From positions 1 to 50,308 of the forward strand of contig JARKQN010000041.1 in NCBI GenBank assembly GCA_029974835.1: a stretch of DNA of 50,308 bases, given 5' to 3'. A program made the position numbers and the translations under genes. The number at the start of each line of letters is the position of its first letter. Positions within the stretch are counted from its first letter, which is position 1. Source of the DNA: Bacteroidales bacterium (GTDB taxonomy: Bacteria; Bacteroidota; Bacteroidia; Bacteroidales; VadinHA17). Of this stretch, positions 16,953-25,903 are shown piece after piece. Below the pieces are notes generated by a model. That model had not been told where the DNA came from, searched no databases, and saw only the letters and a program-made list of their open reading frames with translations.

Positions 16953-19900
16953 TTATGCCGGTTTTTCGGCTGTTTCGGTAAGGATGCCTGCAAGACGCTG
17001 GTAGGATTTATACCTCCATTTTGCGTTCTCCTCGGCTGCCCTGAACAGGACTTCAGCCTCTTTCGGGAAAGTTTTGAGGAGCGAAGAATACCTGACCTCC
17101 GACATCAGGAACTCCTGGAATTTAGACCAGTCGGGTTCCTTCGAATCGAGGGTAAACGGATTCTTTCCTTCGGCCTCAAGCTGGGGGTTATACCTGTACA
17201 GGTGCCAGTATCCGGCCTTAACGGCCTTTTCTTCCTGCTCCTGCGATTTTCCCATGCCTTCCCTGAGGCCATGGTTTATACATGGCGAGTAGGCTATGAT
17301 AAGTGATGGACCCGGGTATGCTTCGGCCTCCTTGACGGCTTTCATGAACTGGGAATTGTTTGCTCCCATTGCAACCTGGGCAACATAGACATATCCGTAG
17401 CTCATTGCCATCATCCCGAGATCTTTTTTGCGTATCTTCTTGCCCGATGCTGCAAATTTGGCCACGGCGCCTGCCGGAGTTGATTTTGACGACTGTCCGC
17501 CTGTATTCGAATAGACTTCGGTATCGAGGACAAGTACATTAATATCCTCGCCCGATGCAAGCACATGGTCGAGACCTCCAAAGCCGATATCGTATGCCCA
17601 TCCGTCTCCGCCTATTACCCAGTGTGACTTTTTGACAAGGTACTGTTTAAGGCTCAGGATATCCTTTGAGATCTGAGCTTTATCTTTCTGGCATGCCTCA
17701 ACAACTTTTGCCGATGCGCTCCTGGATGCTTCTGCGTTGTTCCTGTTTTCAATCCATTCCCTGAACGCGGCAGCAGTTTCGGCATTTACGGAATTGCTAC
17801 TGATGGCATCCTGCATTCTGAGAGCAATTCTTTCCCTCAGTTTGTTGGATCCGAGCGCTAAACCGTATCCGTATTCGGCGTTATCTTCAAAAAGCGAGTT
17901 TGCCCATGCGGGACCATGACCGTTTTTATTCACGGTATATGGCGTTGAAGGTGCGGAACCTCCGTATATTGAGGAACATCCGGTGGCATTGGCAATAGTC
18001 ATCCTGTCTCCGAACAACTGGGTGATAAGTTTGATATAGGGAGTCTCGCCGCAACCTGCACATGCACCCGAGAATTCAAAGAGAGGCTGTGCGAACTGGC
18101 TGTTCTTAACGTTTACGAATTTATCAACCACGTTGTCCTTGTAACCAACCTTTTCGTGCATGTATGTCCATCTTTCGGCCTCAGCGAGCTGTGTTTCGAA
18201 AGGTTTGAGCACGAGGGCTTTTGTCTTGGCGGGGCAGACATCAACGCAGTTGCCGCATCCTGTACAGTCGTAGACGCTGAGCTGTATTCTGAATTTGTAT
18301 GCCTTTAAGGCGCCCGGGATACCCTGTATGGTCTTTGTTCCTGCGGGGGCGGCAGCAGCCTCTTCCTCCGTGAGCAGGAACGGCCTGATGGCTGCGTGGG
18401 GGCAGACATACGAGCACTGGTTGCACTGGATACAGTTTTCGGGCTGCCATTCCGGTACATTAACCGCGATACCTCTTTTCTCATAGGCGGTTGTGCCTGC
18501 AGGGAAACTCCCGTCTTCTCTTCCTTTGAAAGCACTTACGGGAAGGTCATCTCCCTTCATCCTGTTAATCGGTTCAACCACGTCGCGGATGAATTCAGGA
18601 ATATTCCTGGTGTCGGCCTTCTTCTCTGCTTTGATATTTGCCCATTCGGCGGGTACATCCACCTTTATTACGTCACCGCCTCTGTCAACGGCCAGATAGT
18701 TCATTTTAACAACATCTTCACCTTTCCGGCCATAAGTCTTAGAGATTGCTTTTTTCATTTCGTCCACAGCCTTCTGGTATGGAATGACATTTGCAACCTT
18801 AAAGAATGCCGACTGCATTATGGTGTTTGTCCTGGTTCCCAGTCCAAGTTCCTCGGCAATGGCAGTGGCGTTGATTATGTAGAAACTTATGTTGTTTTCG
18901 GCCAGGTATTTCTTCATATGATCGGGGAGACGGTGTTTCGTTTCCTCGACATCCCAGATTGAATTGAAAAGGAATGTACCTCCCTTTTTAAGACCCTTCA
19001 GCATGTCGTATTTTTCGAGGTATGCGGGTACGTGGCATGCCACGAAATCGGGAGTATTAACAAGGTAAGGCGATCTGATGGGTTTGTCTCCGAAGCGAAG
19101 GTGGGAAACAGTAACGCCGCCCGATTTCTTTGAGTCGTAGGCAAAATATGCCTGGCAGTATTTTTCGGTTGTGTCGCCGATGATCTTGATTGAGTTTTTG
19201 TTTGCGCCCACAGTTCCGTCCGATCCCAGACCGTAGAACTTGGCTGAATATGTTCCTGGGTCGGATACATTGATTTCAGGAAGCAGCGGAAGAGACGTGA
19301 AAGTGACATCGTCATTGATACCCACCGTGAAATGATCTTTCGGCTGTTTCTGTTTCATGTTTTCGTAAACGGAAATAATCATCGCGGGGGTGGTGTCTTT
19401 TGAACTCAGACCGTACCTTCCGGCGAGAATCTGAGGCCTTACATCCTTATCGTAAAATACTTCCTTAACATCGAGGTAGAGGGGATCGCCGTTGGCTCCG
19501 GGTTCCTTTGCCCTGTCGAGCACGGAAATTCTCTTAACTGATTTTGGAAGTACGCTGAGAAAATGCTTTGCCGAGAAAGGCCTGTAAAGGTGTACGCTTA
19601 TAATTCCGGCCTTTTCGCCCTTTGAAGCCAGGTAGTCGATGGTTTCCCTTGCCGTTTCGGTAACCGAACCCATTGCCACAATGATATTCTCGGCGTCGGG
19701 AGCCCCGTAATAATCAAACGGCTTGTATTTCCTTCCTGTTATTTTCCCGATTTCTTCCATATAGTGGGCAACTATGTCGGGTACAGGCTCGTAGAATCTG
19801 TTTATGGCCTCTTTTGCCTGGAAGAAAATATCGGGGTTCTGTGCGGTACCTTTGGTAACCGGTTTTTCGGGGTTAAGAGCATTGTTTCTGAACCTTGCCA

Positions 19901-20501
19901 ACGCCTCCTGGTCGATAAGCCCGGCAAGCTCTTCCTTGTCGATATATTCTATTTTCTGAACCTCAGCGGAAGACCTGAAGCCGTCGAAGAAATGAAGGAA
20001 GGGGATTCCTGATTTTATTGCCGAAAGATGAGCAACGCCTGCAAGATCCATTATTTCCTGCGGACTGCCGCTGGCGAGCATAGCAAATCCGGTCTGACGT
20101 GTTGCGTAAACGTCGCTGTGATCTCCGAATATTGAGAGTGCGTGTGCGGCAACCGACCTTGCGCTGACGTGAAAAACAGCGGGAAGAAGTTCTGCAGCAA
20201 TCTTGTACATGTTCGGAATCATCAGCAGCAGACCCTGCGATGCAGTGAAGGTTGAACAAAGTGAACCCGCCTGTAGAGCTCCGTGGACAGCACCTGCGGC
20301 GCCGGCCTCCGACTGAAGTTCAACGACCTTTACTGTTTCGCCGAAAATGTTTTTCATCCCGTTGGCTGCCCATTCATCAATGTTTTCAGCCATGGTTGAA
20401 GATGGAGTTATGGGGTAAATACAGGCCACCTCGCTGAACATATACGCAATATGACTTGCAGCCTGGTTACCGTCGCATACGATAAATTTTTTATTTGCCA
20501 T
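16953..20501 (-). CDS. nifJ: Pyruvate:ferredoxin (flavodoxin) oxidoreductase
   Basis: An 1182-residue single-chain enzyme that converts pyruvate and CoA to acetyl-CoA and CO2 and reduces ferredoxin, the main fermentative route in anaerobes. Domains are in the usual order. Domain I opens with VACIYPITPSSTMAE. The 2[4Fe-4S] ferredoxin domain (about 685-765) has CIQCNQCSYVCPH and CTGCGNCVDVCP. The thiamine diphosphate domain carries the GDGWAYDIGFGGLDH metal motif. The proximal cluster cysteines are in CAGCGETPY, NATGCSS and SPCINHG. The chain is full length with no missing ligand. A hairpin terminator follows, and a -7 element precedes it, so it is probably transcribed alone. Confidence 0.97.
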   Translation of the reverse strand: MANKKFIVCDGNQAASHIAYMFSEVACIYPITPSSTMAENIDEWAANGMKNIFGETVKVVELQSEAGAAGAVHGALQAGSLCSTFTASQGLLLMIPNMYKIAAELLPAVFHVSARSVAAHALSIFGDHSDVYATRQTGFAMLASGSPQEIMDLAGVAHLSAIKSGIPFLHFFDGFRSSAEVQKIEYIDKEELAGLIDQEALARFRNNALNPEKPVTKGTAQNPDIFFQAKEAINRFYEPVPDIVAHYMEEIGKITGRKYKPFDYYGAPDAENIIVAMGSVTETARETIDYLASKGEKAGIISVHLYRPFSAKHFLSVLPKSVKRISVLDRAKEPGANGDPLYLDVKEVFYDKDVRPQILAGRYGLSSKDTTPAMIISVYENMKQKQPKDHFTVGINDDVTFTSLPLLPEINVSDPGTYSAKFYGLGSDGTVGANKNSIKIIGDTTEKYCQAYFAYDSKKSGGVTVSHLRFGDKPIRSPYLVNTPDFVACHVPAYLEKYDMLKGLKKGGTFLFNSIWDVEETKHRLPDHMKKYLAENNISFYIINATAIAEELGLGTRTNTIMQSAFFKVANVIPYQKAVDEMKKAISKTYGRKGEDVVKMNYLAVDRGGDVIKVDVPAEWANIKAEKKADTRNIPEFIRDVVEPINRMKGDDLPVSAFKGREDGSFPAGTTAYEKRGIAVNVPEWQPENCIQCNQCSYVCPHAAIRPFLLTEEEAAAAPAGTKTIQGIPGALKAYKFRIQLSVYDCTGCGNCVDVCPAKTKALVLKPFETQLAEAERWTYMHEKVGYKDNVVDKFVNVKNSQFAQPLFEFSGACAGCGETPYIKLITQLFGDRMTIANATGCSSIYGGSAPSTPYTVNKNGHGPAWANSLFEDNAEYGYGLALGSNKLRERIALRMQDAISSNSVNAETAAAFREWIENRNNAEASRSASAKVVEACQKDKAQISKDILSLKQYLVKKSHWVIGGDGWAYDIGFGGLDHVLASGEDINVLVLDTEVYSNTGGQSSKSTPAGAVAKFAASGKKIRKKDLGMMAMSYGYVYVAQVAMGANNSQFMKAVKEAEAYPGPSLIIAYSPCINHGLREGMGKSQEQEEKAVKAGYWHLYRYNPQLEAEGKNPFTLDSKEPDWSKFQEFLMSEVRYSSLLKTFPKEAEVLFRAAEENAKWRYKSYQRLAGILTETAEKPA

Positions 20502-20538
20502 TGTATTATTGTGATTTTGTTTAAGTTTTAATTCGCTC

Positions 20539-20546
20539 CAAAAATA
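20539..20546 (-). promoter_or_regulatory. -7 element for pyruvate oxidoreductase
   Basis: The minus strand reads TATTTTTG, a perfect TAnnTTTG, 37 nt upstream of the start codon. The sequence further upstream is nearly pure A/T and offers no clear TTTG. Confidence 0.5.
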
Positions 20547-20583
20547 ATTATTCCTGAATTTTTTATTTATGAATTAAGTTTTT

Positions 20584-22431
20584 TTAACCGCCGTTCATTG
20601 AAATAAGGAATTCCTCATTCGATTTGGTCTGCATCAGCCGGTCGCGAAGGAATTCCATCGCTTCTACGGCGTTCATGTCGCTGAGGTAATTGCGCAGAAC
20701 CCATATTTTCTGCATTATTGTTTTGTTCAGCAGCAGATCCTCGCGCCTGGTACTTGAGGCGGGGATATCTATTGCCGGCCATATACGCCTGTTTGCAAGC
20801 TTCCTGTCGAGCTGCAGCTCCATGTTGCCGGTTCCCTTGAATTCCTCGAAGATTACGTCATCCATTTTGGATCCTGTGTCTGTAAGTGCGGTGGCTATGA
20901 TTGTCAGAGAGCCGCCGTTTTCTATGTTTCTTGCGGCACCGAAGAACCGTTTTGGCTTGTGGAGTGCATTCGAGTCGACGCCTCCCGAAAGAACCTTTCC
21001 CGAGGCAGGGGCGATGGTGTTGAATGCCCTTGCGAGCCTGGTGATTGAATCGAGAAGTATTACAACGTCGTGTCCGCATTCAACCAGCCTCTTTGCCTTT
21101 TCAAGCACGATGTTGGCAACGCGGCAGTGCCTTTCTGCCGGTTCGTCAAAGGTGGAAGCAATTACTTCAGCCTTAACGTTCCTGGCCATGTCTGTTACCT
21201 CTTCGGGTCGCTCATCCACGAGCAGGATCATGAGGTACACTTCAGGGTGATATTTTGCTATTGCATTGGCTATCTCCTGGAGGAGAATTGTTTTTCCTGT
21301 TTTCGGCTGTGCCACGATAAGGCCTCTCTGCCCTTTGCCTATGGGGCAGAACATGTCGATCACCCTTACCGACAGAGAACCTTCGCCCGGGGTGCATAAT
21401 GTAAATTTTTCATCCGGGAAAAGGGGAGTGAGATAATCGAAAGGTACGCGGTCGCGGATAAAATCCGGGCTGCGTCCGTTAATCTCCTCTATCTTAATAA
21501 GAGGGAAGTATTTTTCACCCTCCCGCGGCGGCCGTATGGTGCCTTTAATCGTATCACCGGTTTTAAGCCCGAAGAGTTTTATCTGTGATTGTGAAACGTA
21601 AATATCGTCGGGTGAGTTAAGATAATTGTAATCGGCCGACCTCAGAAAACCGTATCCGTCCGGCATAATCTCGAGAACGCCTGTATTGAAAACCACTCCC
21701 TCAAAATCATAGAACTTCTCTTTCTTTTCTTCCCTGGTTTCCCTTGGTTCCGGTTCGTAAATTTCGGCTGCTGGCTTTTCCGGCAGATCGTTAATGTCCT
21801 GGTTTACAGGCTGCCCGGCAGCGGGAATCAATTCCGGTTTGCCGTTGTCATCAAGCAATTCACCTTTTGAAATGGCGGTCAGTGAATCGTCGAGTATTTC
21901 CCTTGAATGTTTTTCCGGCGGCGCGGTTTGCTGCCTTGCACGCTCCTCACGGAAATCATTCCTCTGAAACTGTTTCCTTTCATGCCAGTTCTTATCAGCT
22001 TCCCTGTTCCTGTCAGGTTCATTTGTTTTATTATCGGAAATCCTCTCCTGTTTTTTCTGCTGCTCGTGCCATTCACGCGGCTTTGTTTCGGGCTTTGCCT
22101 GCGGATCGGGGGAGACAGTTATTACAGAATCGTGAGGGGATGCTGATGCAGCCTTGATGAACCTGGGTCTCCTTCCGCGGCGGTTTTGCCTGTCGTCATC
22201 AGGGTATTGCTTATCACCCTGCTGTGGACGGGCATTCTGCGTTTCGCCCGAGGGCCTCTGCTCCTGTTTGACGGAAGGCTTCTTGTCGATTGTGTTAATT
22301 GCCTGCTGATCAAGAATTTTGTAGATCAGGTCCTGCTTCTTGAGCGATTCAGCCTTTTTAATGTTAAGCTCTTTTGCAATTTCCCGCAATTCAGGAACCA
22401 GTTTCTTGCTTAATTCGAGAATGTCGTACAT
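20584..22431 (-). CDS. rho: Transcription termination factor Rho with long disordered insertion
   Basis: A 615-residue Rho, a hexameric RNA-dependent ATPase that ends transcription. Residues 1-45 are the N-terminal helical Rho_N domain. Residues 50-240 are low-complexity, rich in Gln, Arg, Asn, Glu and Pro, and clearly disordered. The cold-shock RNA-binding domain follows (243-345, with [15 protein letters not shown]), then the ATPase with Walker A AQPKTGKT (374-381), Walker B VVILLD (456-461), and the Q- and R-loop regions. E. coli Rho is 419 residues, so the insertion explains the difference. Such insertions are usual in Bacteroidetes, and the one in B. thetaiotaomicron Rho has been reported to drive phase separation. 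The gene is divergent from rpoD and has a leader of about 200 nt. Confidence 0.97.
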   Translation of the reverse strand: MYDILELSKKLVPELREIAKELNIKKAESLKKQDLIYKILDQQAINTIDKKPSVKQEQRPSGETQNARPQQGDKQYPDDDRQNRRGRRPRFIKAASASPHDSVITVSPDPQAKPETKPREWHEQQKKQERISDNKTNEPDRNREADKNWHERKQFQRNDFREERARQQTAPPEKHSREILDDSLTAISKGELLDDNGKPELIPAAGQPVNQDINDLPEKPAAEIYEPEPRETREEKKEKFYDFEGVVFNTGVLEIMPDGYGFLRSADYNYLNSPDDIYVSQSQIKLFGLKTGDTIKGTIRPPREGEKYFPLIKIEEINGRSPDFIRDRVPFDYLTPLFPDEKFTLCTPGEGSLSVRVIDMFCPIGKGQRGLIVAQPKTGKTILLQEIANAIAKYHPEVYLMILLVDERPEEVTDMARNVKAEVIASTFDEPAERHCRVANIVLEKAKRLVECGHDVVILLDSITRLARAFNTIAPASGKVLSGGVDSNALHKPKRFFGAARNIENGGSLTIIATALTDTGSKMDDVIFEEFKGTGNMELQLDRKLANRRIWPAIDIPASSTRREDLLLNKTIMQKIWVLRNYLSDMNAVEAMEFLRDRLMQTKSNEEFLISMNGG

Positions 22432-22508
22432 AATATGTTTTACAATAAAAAGTGTGATTGAAAATTTTGTGATTACCCGTTGAAGGGGGAGAACAACAAA
22501 CCCTGAAG

Positions 22509-22620
22509 GAAAATCAAAAGGTTTATTAAATTAACCGGTGCAATATTAAACAAAAAACATTACAAATTTCAAGACTAATGTAAAAAAAAAGCGACTGAGG
22601 TTAATAAACGTTTGATTTTC
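22509..22620 (-). repeat. Long-range inverted repeat in the rho leader
   Basis: The arm 22509-22529 and the arm 22601-22620 are complementary over 18 of 20 positions: GAAAATCAAA and TTTATTAA pair perfectly, with only AGG against CG in between. The arms enclose 71 nt that hold a further hairpin. Each arm is also close to a palindrome by itself (AATCAAAAGGTTTATT at 22512-22527 and AATAAACGTTTGATT at 22603-22617), so they could be protein-binding sites instead of an RNA stem. All of it lies between the predicted rho promoter and its start codon, in a 331-bp gene-free stretch that also holds the rpoD promoter region. Confidence 0.7.
22557..22581 (-). other. Small hairpin flanked by T-runs in the rho leader
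   Basis: In the rho mRNA sense, ACATTA (22576-22581) can pair with TAATGT (22557-22562) across a 13-nt loop, with T-runs on both sides (nine before, six after). It resembles a weak attenuator, but the stem is only A/T with one G-C pair, so termination here would be inefficient on its own. Confidence 0.35.
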
Positions 22621-22636
22621 AACCAGTGAAACTATG

Positions 22637-22667
22637 CAAAGATAAGAAGATATCCTTTTAATCCAAA
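22637..22667 (-). promoter_or_regulatory. Promoter of rho
   Basis: On the minus strand TTTG (22664-22667), 19 bp, TATCTTTG (22637-22644): both boxes match the Bacteroidetes consensus exactly and the spacing is right. It places the transcription start about 200 nt before the rho ATG at 22431, an unusually long leader in this window. Confidence 0.75.
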
Positions 22668-22714
22668 GAATTAATGAAATAATTAAACAGGTAATGTTTT
22701 TTTTATTAAAATTG

Positions 22715-22722
22715 TATCTTTA
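22715..22722 (+). promoter_or_regulatory. Candidate -7 element for rpoD
   Basis: TATCTTTA differs from TAnnTTTG only in its last base and sits 40 nt before the rpoD start codon. No good -33 box is found. It would be nearly back to back with the rho promoter. Confidence 0.35.
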
Positions 22723-22762
22723 ACATTTTGTCTGAGGATGTTTACCTGCAAACGGGCCTTTT

Positions 22763-23626
22763 ATGCGCCAGCTGAAAATATCGAAGCAGGTCACAAACCG
22801 TGATACTCCTTCTCTTGATAAGTACCTTCAGGAGATCGGAAAGGTTGATTTGATTTCCCCCGAAGAGGAAGTGACCCTCGCAAGACGTATAAAGGCCGGT
22901 GATTCCGCCGCTCTCTGCAGGCTTGTAAATGCCAACCTCCGGTTTGTGGTTTCTGTTGCCAAACAGTATCAGAACCAGGGCATGACTCTCCCTGATCTCA
23001 TTAACGAAGGTAATCTCGGGCTTATTAAAGCGGCACAGAGGTTCGACGAAACGCGGGGTTTCAAATTCATCTCTTATGCAGTGTGGTGGATAAGGCAGTC
23101 CATCCTGCAGGCACTGGCCGAACAATCGAGGATAGTCAGGCTTCCCGTCAATAAAATCGGATCGATAAACAGGATCAACAAGGCGCTTGCCAGGCTTGAA
23201 CAGAAATATGAGAGGGAACCCTCTGAACAGGAGATAGCGGAAATGCTCGAGATGGCCCCTGAAGAGGTTAAGGATGCGCTCAGAACCAACGGCCGCACCA
23301 TCAGCATGGATGCCCCCGTAAGCCCCGATGAGGATAATACAATGTATGACACGCTCCAGAACCCCGATGCCCTGAGCCCCGATAAAAACCTGATAAGCGA
23401 ATCACTCGCCTTTGAAATAGAAAGAGCACTGAGCACACTCTCGGCAAGGGAGGCAAAGGTCCTCAAGCTTTACTTCGGCATAAACATCAAGCATCCATTG
23501 ACTCTTGAAGAGATAGGAGAGACCCTCTCTCTTACAAGGGAGAGAGTAAGGCAAATCAAGGAAAAGGCAATAAAGAAGATACAGTATACAACAAGGTGCA
23601 GGATCCTGAAATCTTACCTCGGGTAA
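22763..23626 (+). CDS. rpoD: Primary RNA polymerase sigma factor (SigA/RpoD)
   Basis: A 287-residue group 1 sigma-70 factor of the short Bacteroidetes type without region 1.1. The opening [20 protein letters not shown] is typical. Region 1.2 has LDKYLQEIG, region 2 has [16 protein letters not shown] and [15 protein letters not shown], region 3 follows, and region 4.2 ends in [17 protein letters not shown]. This factor recognises the TTTG/TAnnTTTG promoters that recur through the window. The gene is divergent from rho and followed 44 nt later by rpe in the same direction, with which it may be co-transcribed. Confidence 0.96.
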   Translation: MRQLKISKQVTNRDTPSLDKYLQEIGKVDLISPEEEVTLARRIKAGDSAALCRLVNANLRFVVSVAKQYQNQGMTLPDLINEGNLGLIKAAQRFDETRGFKFISYAVWWIRQSILQALAEQSRIVRLPVNKIGSINRINKALARLEQKYEREPSEQEIAEMLEMAPEEVKDALRTNGRTISMDAPVSPDEDNTMYDTLQNPDALSPDKNLISESLAFEIERALSTLSAREAKVLKLYFGINIKHPLTLEEIGETLSLTRERVRQIKEKAIKKIQYTTRCRILKSYLG

Positions 23627-23670
23627 TACTTTAAGGAATTCTTCCCAAATTTGTCCCCAAATACCATTTT

Positions 23671-24324
23671 ATGAAACCTATTCTTTCACCGTCAATTCTC
23701 ACTGCCGATTTTACAAGGCTCGGAGATACGATTCAGATAATAAACAAAAGTTCTGCCGACTGGATTCACCTTGATATAATGGATGGGGTTTATGTGCCGA
23801 ATATTTCATTCGGCTTCCCAGTGATTGAGAGCATAAAAAAGATAGCTGCCAAACCGCTGGATGTTCATCTTATGATTGAAGATGCCGACAGGTACATTAA
23901 CCGTTTCAGGGATGCAGGTGCAGACATTCTTACCGTTCACTATGAAGCCTGCGTCCATCTTCAGAGAACCCTCGCAAATATACGTGCTCTCGGCATGAAG
24001 GCCGGGGTAGCGCTGAACCCTCATACTCCCGTAATGCTGCTGAAAAATCTCCTGCGGTATACCGACATGGTGCTTATAATGACAGTTAACCCGGGCTTCG
24101 GAGGCCAGACTTTTGTTGAGGAAAGCTGGAGTAAAATCGCGGAGATGCGCAGGATGATAGACGAATCGGGTTATGATATACTCATTCAGGTTGACGGCGG
24201 CGTCGACCTGTCGAATGCGGTGAAACTTGTGGAAACGGGAGTAAATGTGCTTGTGGCAGGCAACACCGTATTCGGTTCGCCCGATCCTGCCGCCACTATC
24301 GAAAAGTTCGTAAAGCTCTTCTGA
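23671..24324 (+). CDS. rpe: Ribulose-phosphate 3-epimerase
   Basis: A 217-residue TIM barrel that interconverts ribulose 5-phosphate and xylulose 5-phosphate in the pentose phosphate pathway. Readable family motifs are LSPSILTADFTRLG at the start, WIHLDIMDGVYVPNISFG with the metal and catalytic Asp, DVHLMIE, TVNPGFGGQTFVE, and IQVDGGV with the second catalytic Asp. Length is normal. No separate promoter is obvious in the 44-nt gap after rpoD. It converges on miaA with only 8 bp between the stops. Confidence 0.95.
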   Translation: MKPILSPSILTADFTRLGDTIQIINKSSADWIHLDIMDGVYVPNISFGFPVIESIKKIAAKPLDVHLMIEDADRYINRFRDAGADILTVHYEACVHLQRTLANIRALGMKAGVALNPHTPVMLLKNLLRYTDMVLIMTVNPGFGGQTFVEESWSKIAEMRRMIDESGYDILIQVDGGVDLSNAVKLVETGVNVLVAGNTVFGSPDPAATIEKFVKLF

Positions 24325-24332
24325 TACTTTCT

Positions 24333-25235
24333 TCAGGAGATTTCATTTTCAATATATCTGATTATTTCACCACCGGCGGAGGGATGAAACCATTTTATAT
24401 CATTGTCTTTCGCCCACCATGTAATCTGTCTTCTGGCAAACCTGCGGCTGTTTCTTTTAATCAGTTCTATTGCGTCCGGGCGTGATATTTTTCCGTCGAA
24501 ATAATCAAAAAACTCCCTGTAGCCCACACTCTGCAGGGCGTTCATATGCCTGAATCCGGCAAGCCGCCTGACCTCATCCTCCAGTCCGTCGATGATCATC
24601 CTGTCTACCCTCTCATTTATTCTGCGGTAAAGATCTTCCCGCGGCATTTCAAGGCCGATCTTTATAATTCTGAAATCGCGTACCGGTTTCTTTCTGCCAA
24701 GGAAGGATGAGTATGGTTTTCCGGTGGTTTCGCATATTTCGAGGGCCCTGATGAGCCTCTTCGGGTTTCTGAGGTCCACCTTCCTGTAATGGTCAGGATC
24801 CAGCATCTTCAGAGCCATCCGCAGGCTTTCAACTCCTTCCTTTCTGAACAGCCCGGTGTACTTCTCCCTTACTGCGGGATCGGTATCGGGGATATCGTCG
24901 ATACCCTTCAGAACGGCATCTATATAAAGGCCTGAACCGCCGCACATTATAACAACCGGATTATTTTTAAACAATGCCGGCAGAAGGTTTATGACATCCC
25001 GTTCAAAAAGGGAAGCGCTGTAATAGTCTGTTATTGAAATGAATCTTATGAAATGGTGCCTGACCTTCGAAAGCTGGTCATCGGAAGGCACTGCAGTGCC
25101 GATTCTCATTTCCCTGTAAAACTGCCGCGAATCGGCGGAAATTATTTCTGAGCCGAAGTATATGGCAAGGTCAATTGCAAGATCGGTTTTCCCTATTCCG
25201 GTAGGGCCCAGGAGTGTAACAAGGGTGTTACGCAT
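24333..25235 (-). CDS. miaA: tRNA dimethylallyltransferase MiaA
   Basis: A 300-residue enzyme that transfers a dimethylallyl group to A37 of tRNAs reading UNN codons. It has the P-loop GPTGIGKT (10-17), the IISADSRQFYREMRIGTA stretch that contacts the target base, GGSGLYIDAVLKG, and the C-terminal NALQSVGYREF and RRFARRQITWW segments. It is complete. It lies 39 nt downstream of the pRiA4-ORF3-like gene on the same strand and is probably in one transcript with it. Confidence 0.95.
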   Translation of the reverse strand: MRNTLVTLLGPTGIGKTDLAIDLAIYFGSEIISADSRQFYREMRIGTAVPSDDQLSKVRHHFIRFISITDYYSASLFERDVINLLPALFKNNPVVIMCGGSGLYIDAVLKGIDDIPDTDPAVREKYTGLFRKEGVESLRMALKMLDPDHYRKVDLRNPKRLIRALEICETTGKPYSSFLGRKKPVRDFRIIKIGLEMPREDLYRRINERVDRMIIDGLEDEVRRLAGFRHMNALQSVGYREFFDYFDGKISRPDAIELIKRNSRRFARRQITWWAKDNDIKWFHPSAGGEIIRYIENEIS

Positions 25236-25274
25236 TTAATTATGGAACCAGTATGGAAAGGCCGTAAACTGCGG

Positions 25275-25850
25275 CTATTCTTCTTCATCGTCGCCCGGCA
25301 CCTCTTCATCGCCGAAGACGTCATCTTTTTCAAATTCGTCCAGGTCTTCTGCCTCCTCGCCTTCGAGAAAGAGATCGTCAACCTCCAGTTCTTCGGCTTC
25401 CTCTTCGTCATCAATGAGAAGAGTGTTGAAGTTTTTCCGGGTTTTCGAGCCGAAAACGACCTGTTTCGGGGGAATTCCCTTTGAATTTACACAGGCCGGA
25501 TATTCTCTTCCGTCTTCTTCCTTCGATTCACCTGTATATTCAATAAACAGGGCTCTTTCGTTAAAGAAGTCAAAGACGTACAATAGTTTCTGGTTTTTCC
25601 GGTAAATGACCTCTTCAAGAACGGCATCTTCCATTGTGGATGAACCGGTTCCCATGTCGAACAGGGTGAATTCCTCCTCCTTCTCCCAGTTGTCGGTTGC
25701 AAGGTAAAATGATGCCATCTGCGACTTGTCGAATTCCAGTTCCTCCTGCAAAAGGTTGTGAAAATCCATTAAGGTATGGCTGTCGAGAAATTCGAACTCC
25801 CTCACAAATGAATCATCCTCATCCGATAATACAACGAATTTGTAGACCAT
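25275..25850 (-). CDS. pRiA4b ORF-3-like protein with acidic tail
   Basis: A 191-residue protein. Residues 1-140 resemble the plasmid pRiA4b ORF-3-like domain, also known from the passenger gene of IS1096, with an opening KFVVLSDEDDSFVREFEF, a central FYLATDNWEKEEEFTL and a YVFDFF motif. Residues 145-191 are almost entirely Glu and Asp. The function of this domain is not established, and it is common in Bacteroidetes outside mobile elements. There is no transposase next to it, so I do not read it as part of an insertion sequence. It is likely co-transcribed with miaA. Confidence 0.7.
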   Translation of the reverse strand: MVYKFVVLSDEDDSFVREFEFLDSHTLMDFHNLLQEELEFDKSQMASFYLATDNWEKEEEFTLFDMGTGSSTMEDAVLEEVIYRKNQKLLYVFDFFNERALFIEYTGESKEEDGREYPACVNSKGIPPKQVVFGSKTRKNFNTLLIDDEEEAEELEVDDLFLEGEEAEDLDEFEKDDVFGDEEVPGDDEEE

Positions 25851-25903
25851 AGCTTATTAATTCAGGCGGTGCAATATAGTATTTTTTTATTTTACAAATT
25901 TCT

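Noticed and set aside
18396-18962. Long open frame on the plus strand inside the pyruvate oxidoreductase gene (188 codons)
   Set aside because: The opposite strand has a complete enzyme with all cofactor ligands; the frame has no recognisable domain.
25275-25850. Insertion sequence remnant suggested by the IS1096-passenger-like domain
   Set aside because: No transposase, terminal repeats or target duplication; the gene looks like part of a transcript with miaA.
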